A stretch of DNA of 13,956 bases, from the NCBI GenBank assembly GCA_028717055.1, contig JAQUOO010000020.1, positions 1-13,956 on the forward strand, in the 5' to 3' direction. Source of the DNA: Candidatus Omnitrophota bacterium (lineage in GTDB: Bacteria > Omnitrophota > Gorgyraeia > Gygaellales > Profunditerraquicolaceae). The translations under genes were made by a program, and so were the position numbers. Of this stretch, positions 12,302 to 13,956 are shown one piece after another. Position 1 is the stretch's first letter. Every line of letters starts with the position of its first letter. The notes under the pieces were generated by a model, which saw nothing but the letters and a program-made list of their open reading frames with translations, made no database searches and was not told the DNA's origin.

Positions 12302-13613
12302 TTCTAAACTCGCCCACTACGAATAATGAACCGGTGATTAAAATTAAATCTTCTTTCCGGGAAATCTTTAAAGCCAATTTTTTAGCTTCTCTTACGCTTT
12401 CGGCAACATAAACCTCTTTACCCTTAAAATATTTTTTAAGAACCTGCGTATTGGCTGCACGCGGAGTATGGGCTTGAGTCAGAATAACCGCGTCTGCCAA
12501 AGCATAAAATTGCCTGGTTATGCCTCGTATATCTTTATCGCTAGATATGCCTAGCACAAGAATAAGGCGCTGATAGCGGAATCTATCCCTGACTGTTTGG
12601 CTTAAAACTCCCGCGGAGGCGGAATTTTGCGCGCCATCAAGGATAATAAGCGGGCTTTTACCCACAACCTCGCATCTACCTGGCCACAGAGTATTATAAA
12701 GCCCGCTCTTTACAGAATCAATACTGACCTTAGCTCCAAACGAACGTAAAGATTCAATTGCCCCCAAAGACACAGCGGCATTCATTATTTGATGCGCGCC
12801 GATTAGTCTTATTTTCAGATTCTTATACTCTCTGCAGGGAGTAATAACTTTAAAATTGTTTTCGGTGCCGGCATATTTTATATCTCTTCCTGCAACCAGC
12901 AATTTCGCTTTTTCTTTTTTACACTTATTTCTGATAACAGCCAGCGCTTCCGGCGCTTGTGGAGCGCTGATTACCGTTGATTCCTGGCTTTTTATGATCC
13001 CGGCTTTTTCCGAGGCTATTTTACTTAAGGTATGCCCGAGTTTATCCATATGCTCATAACTTAGAGGGGTTATTACGTTAACTAACGAATTAACTGCATT
13101 TGTAGCATCCAGCCTCCCCCCTAATCCGGTTTCCAAAACAGCAAAATCAACGTGTTCTTCTTTAAAATAAACCAGGGCGATTATGGTGCAGATTTCAAAA
13201 TAGGTAAGCGGACCGTATTTTGAAACCCGGTTATACTTTTCGATTGCAAGACTTAACCTGAAAACTAATTCCGCGAATTTACGCTTAGGGATCATCCCGG
13301 AAAAATCTTCTTTTTCTGCAAAACCGGGCTCAAGAATTCTAATCCGCTCTCTAAAATCTACTAAGTGCGGAGAAGTATAAAGCCCTGCCCGGTAACCCGC
13401 CTCTCTTAATATATAGGCAATAAACGCTGAGGTTGAACCCTTTCCCTTGGTTCCGGCTATATGGATGGATTTTAAGAAGCTTTCCGGATTATGAATTGTA
13501 TCCAGAAAAAACTGGACGCGTTTTAAACTCAGCGCTTTTTTATAGGGATATTTGGAAAGCTTTTCATAATTAATGCGGGATTCCAGATACCGAAGTGCTT
13601 TAAGGTAAGACAT
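12288..13613 (-). CDS. folC: Folylpolyglutamate synthase / dihydrofolate synthase
   Basis: Adds glutamate to dihydropteroate and/or tetrahydrofolate with ATP, keeping folates in the cell. The protein is 441 residues from ATG at 13613. P-loop GTKGKGS is at 54-60, followed by YTSPHLVDFRERI, ETGLGGRLDATN, the family segment HMDKLGHTLSKIASEKAGIIK (about 187-207), GRCEVV and DGAQN (326-330). The frame stays open to 13700, but those 29 codons lie inside purH and lack family character. The start MSYLKALRYLESRI matches usual FolC beginnings. It starts 4 bases after the purH stop and overlaps mnmE by 14 bases. Whether it has both activities or only polyglutamylation cannot be told from the sequence. 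Confidence 0.95.
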   Translation of the reverse strand: MSYLKALRYLESRINYEKLSKYPYKKALSLKRVQFFLDTIHNPESFLKSIHIAGTKGKGSTSAFIAYILREAGYRAGLYTSPHLVDFRERIRILEPGFAEKEDFSGMIPKRKFAELVFRLSLAIEKYNRVSKYGPLTYFEICTIIALVYFKEEHVDFAVLETGLGGRLDATNAVNSLVNVITPLSYEHMDKLGHTLSKIASEKAGIIKSQESTVISAPQAPEALAVIRNKCKKEKAKLLVAGRDIKYAGTENNFKVITPCREYKNLKIRLIGAHQIMNAAVSLGAIESLRSFGAKVSIDSVKSGLYNTLWPGRCEVVGKSPLIILDGAQNSASAGVLSQTVRDRFRYQRLILVLGISSDKDIRGITRQFYALADAVILTQAHTPRAANTQVLKKYFKGKEVYVAESVREAKKLALKISRKEDLILITGSLFVVGEFRNDKS

Positions 13614-13617
13614 TTCA

Positions 13618-13956
13618 TCAGTGCCTAAAGTGGCGGATGCCCGTAGTAACCATGGCAATCTTATATTTATCGCAAGCCTGGATAATTTCTCCGTCGGCAA
13701 TCGAACCTCCGGGTTGGATTATCGCCCGGACTCCTGCCTTATGCGCCCAAAGGATGGCGTCGGGTTTAGGGAAGAAAGCGTCGGAAGCCAAGCAGGAATT
13801 TACGCTTAGCTTATTGCTTTTTTTCTTGGCAATCATTACGGAATCTACCCGCGACATTTGTCCTGCGCCAATACCAACTGTCCGGGTCCCTTTAACCAAA
13901 ACAATGGCATTCGACTTTACATGTTTAGCTACTTTCCAGCCAAAAATCAGGCTTTC
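13618..13956 (-). CDS. purH: Bifunctional AICAR formyltransferase / IMP cyclohydrolase, 5' end outside window
   Basis: C-terminal 112 residues of PurH, which performs the last two steps of purine synthesis: formylation of AICAR with 10-formyl-THF and closure to IMP. The visible part belongs to the AICAR formyltransferase domain: ESLIFGWKVAKHVKSNAIVL at the edge, GIGAGQMSRVDSV, ASDAFFPKPDAI, AIIQPGGSIADGEII and the terminal MVTTGIRHFRH. The natural C-terminus is intact. A stand-alone formyltransferase without the cyclohydrolase domain cannot be excluded since the start lies beyond the window. The stop is 4 bases before folC. Confidence 0.93.
   Translation of the reverse strand, partial: ESLIFGWKVAKHVKSNAIVLVKGTRTVGIGAGQMSRVDSVMIAKKKSNKLSVNSCLASDAFFPKPDAILWAHKAGVRAIIQPGGSIADGEIIQACDKYKIAMVTTGIRHFRH

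Noticed and set aside
13614..13700. N-terminal extension of FolC by 29 residues
   Set aside because: It lies entirely within the purH C-terminus in another frame and lacks FolC character; the ATG at 13613 gives a typical N-terminus.
1..13956. tRNA or rRNA genes, CRISPR arrays, insertion sequences, prophage or defence genes
   Set aside because: No cloverleaf candidates, repeat-spacer pattern, transposase or integrase motifs were seen; the region looks like stable chromosome.

Overview
The window is a bacterial chromosome segment, moderately AT-rich, with uniform codon style and no sign of mobile DNA, CRISPR, tRNA or rRNA. All genes but one lie on the minus strand, so transcription runs from the right end to the left. 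The mix (YifB/ComM, divergent PAP2, single-domain response regulator, STT3-like membrane protein, peptidase-MA lipoprotein neighbourhood, PilZ, DUF4870) suits a Gram-negative lineage of the Omnitrophota/PVC kind, but nothing here fixes the taxon. That placement is inference from gene style.

Right part (13956 to 9998): a tightly packed housekeeping run, purH (5' end outside the window), folC, mnmE, folE and a DUF4870 membrane protein. Stops and starts overlap or nearly touch. Four of the five act on folate: PurH uses 10-formyl-THF, FolC makes and polyglutamylates folate, MnmE uses methylene-THF for tRNA wobble uridine modification, and FolE starts pterin synthesis.

Middle (9965 to 5607): a series of envelope-associated genes that mostly carry their own sigma70-type promoters. 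They are a small PilZ protein, a lipoprotein ending in a PKD domain, a secreted gluzincin-type peptidase (peptidase MA family) and a large polytopic protein that resembles STT3/PglB/AglB oligosaccharyltransferases but has altered catalytic-motif positions.

Left part (5606 to 1): a gene-poor leader of about 430 bases with promoter-like elements and a possible 55-residue ORF. It precedes a two-component pair whose histidine kinase carries an N-terminal Rossmann nucleotide-binding domain ahead of PAS, followed by a lone receiver protein. The only plus-strand gene, comM/yifB, converges on the receiver. It diverges from a DUF212 (divergent PAP2) gene that has a 10-codon upstream ORF coupled to its start. 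Last is a LysM plus L,D-transpeptidase protein cut by the left edge.

The best candidates for new biology are the Rossmann-PAS-kinase with its long leader, the diverged STT3-like protein beside the PKD lipoprotein and peptidase, and the coupled leader peptide. No clearly new multi-gene system could be demonstrated from sequence alone.
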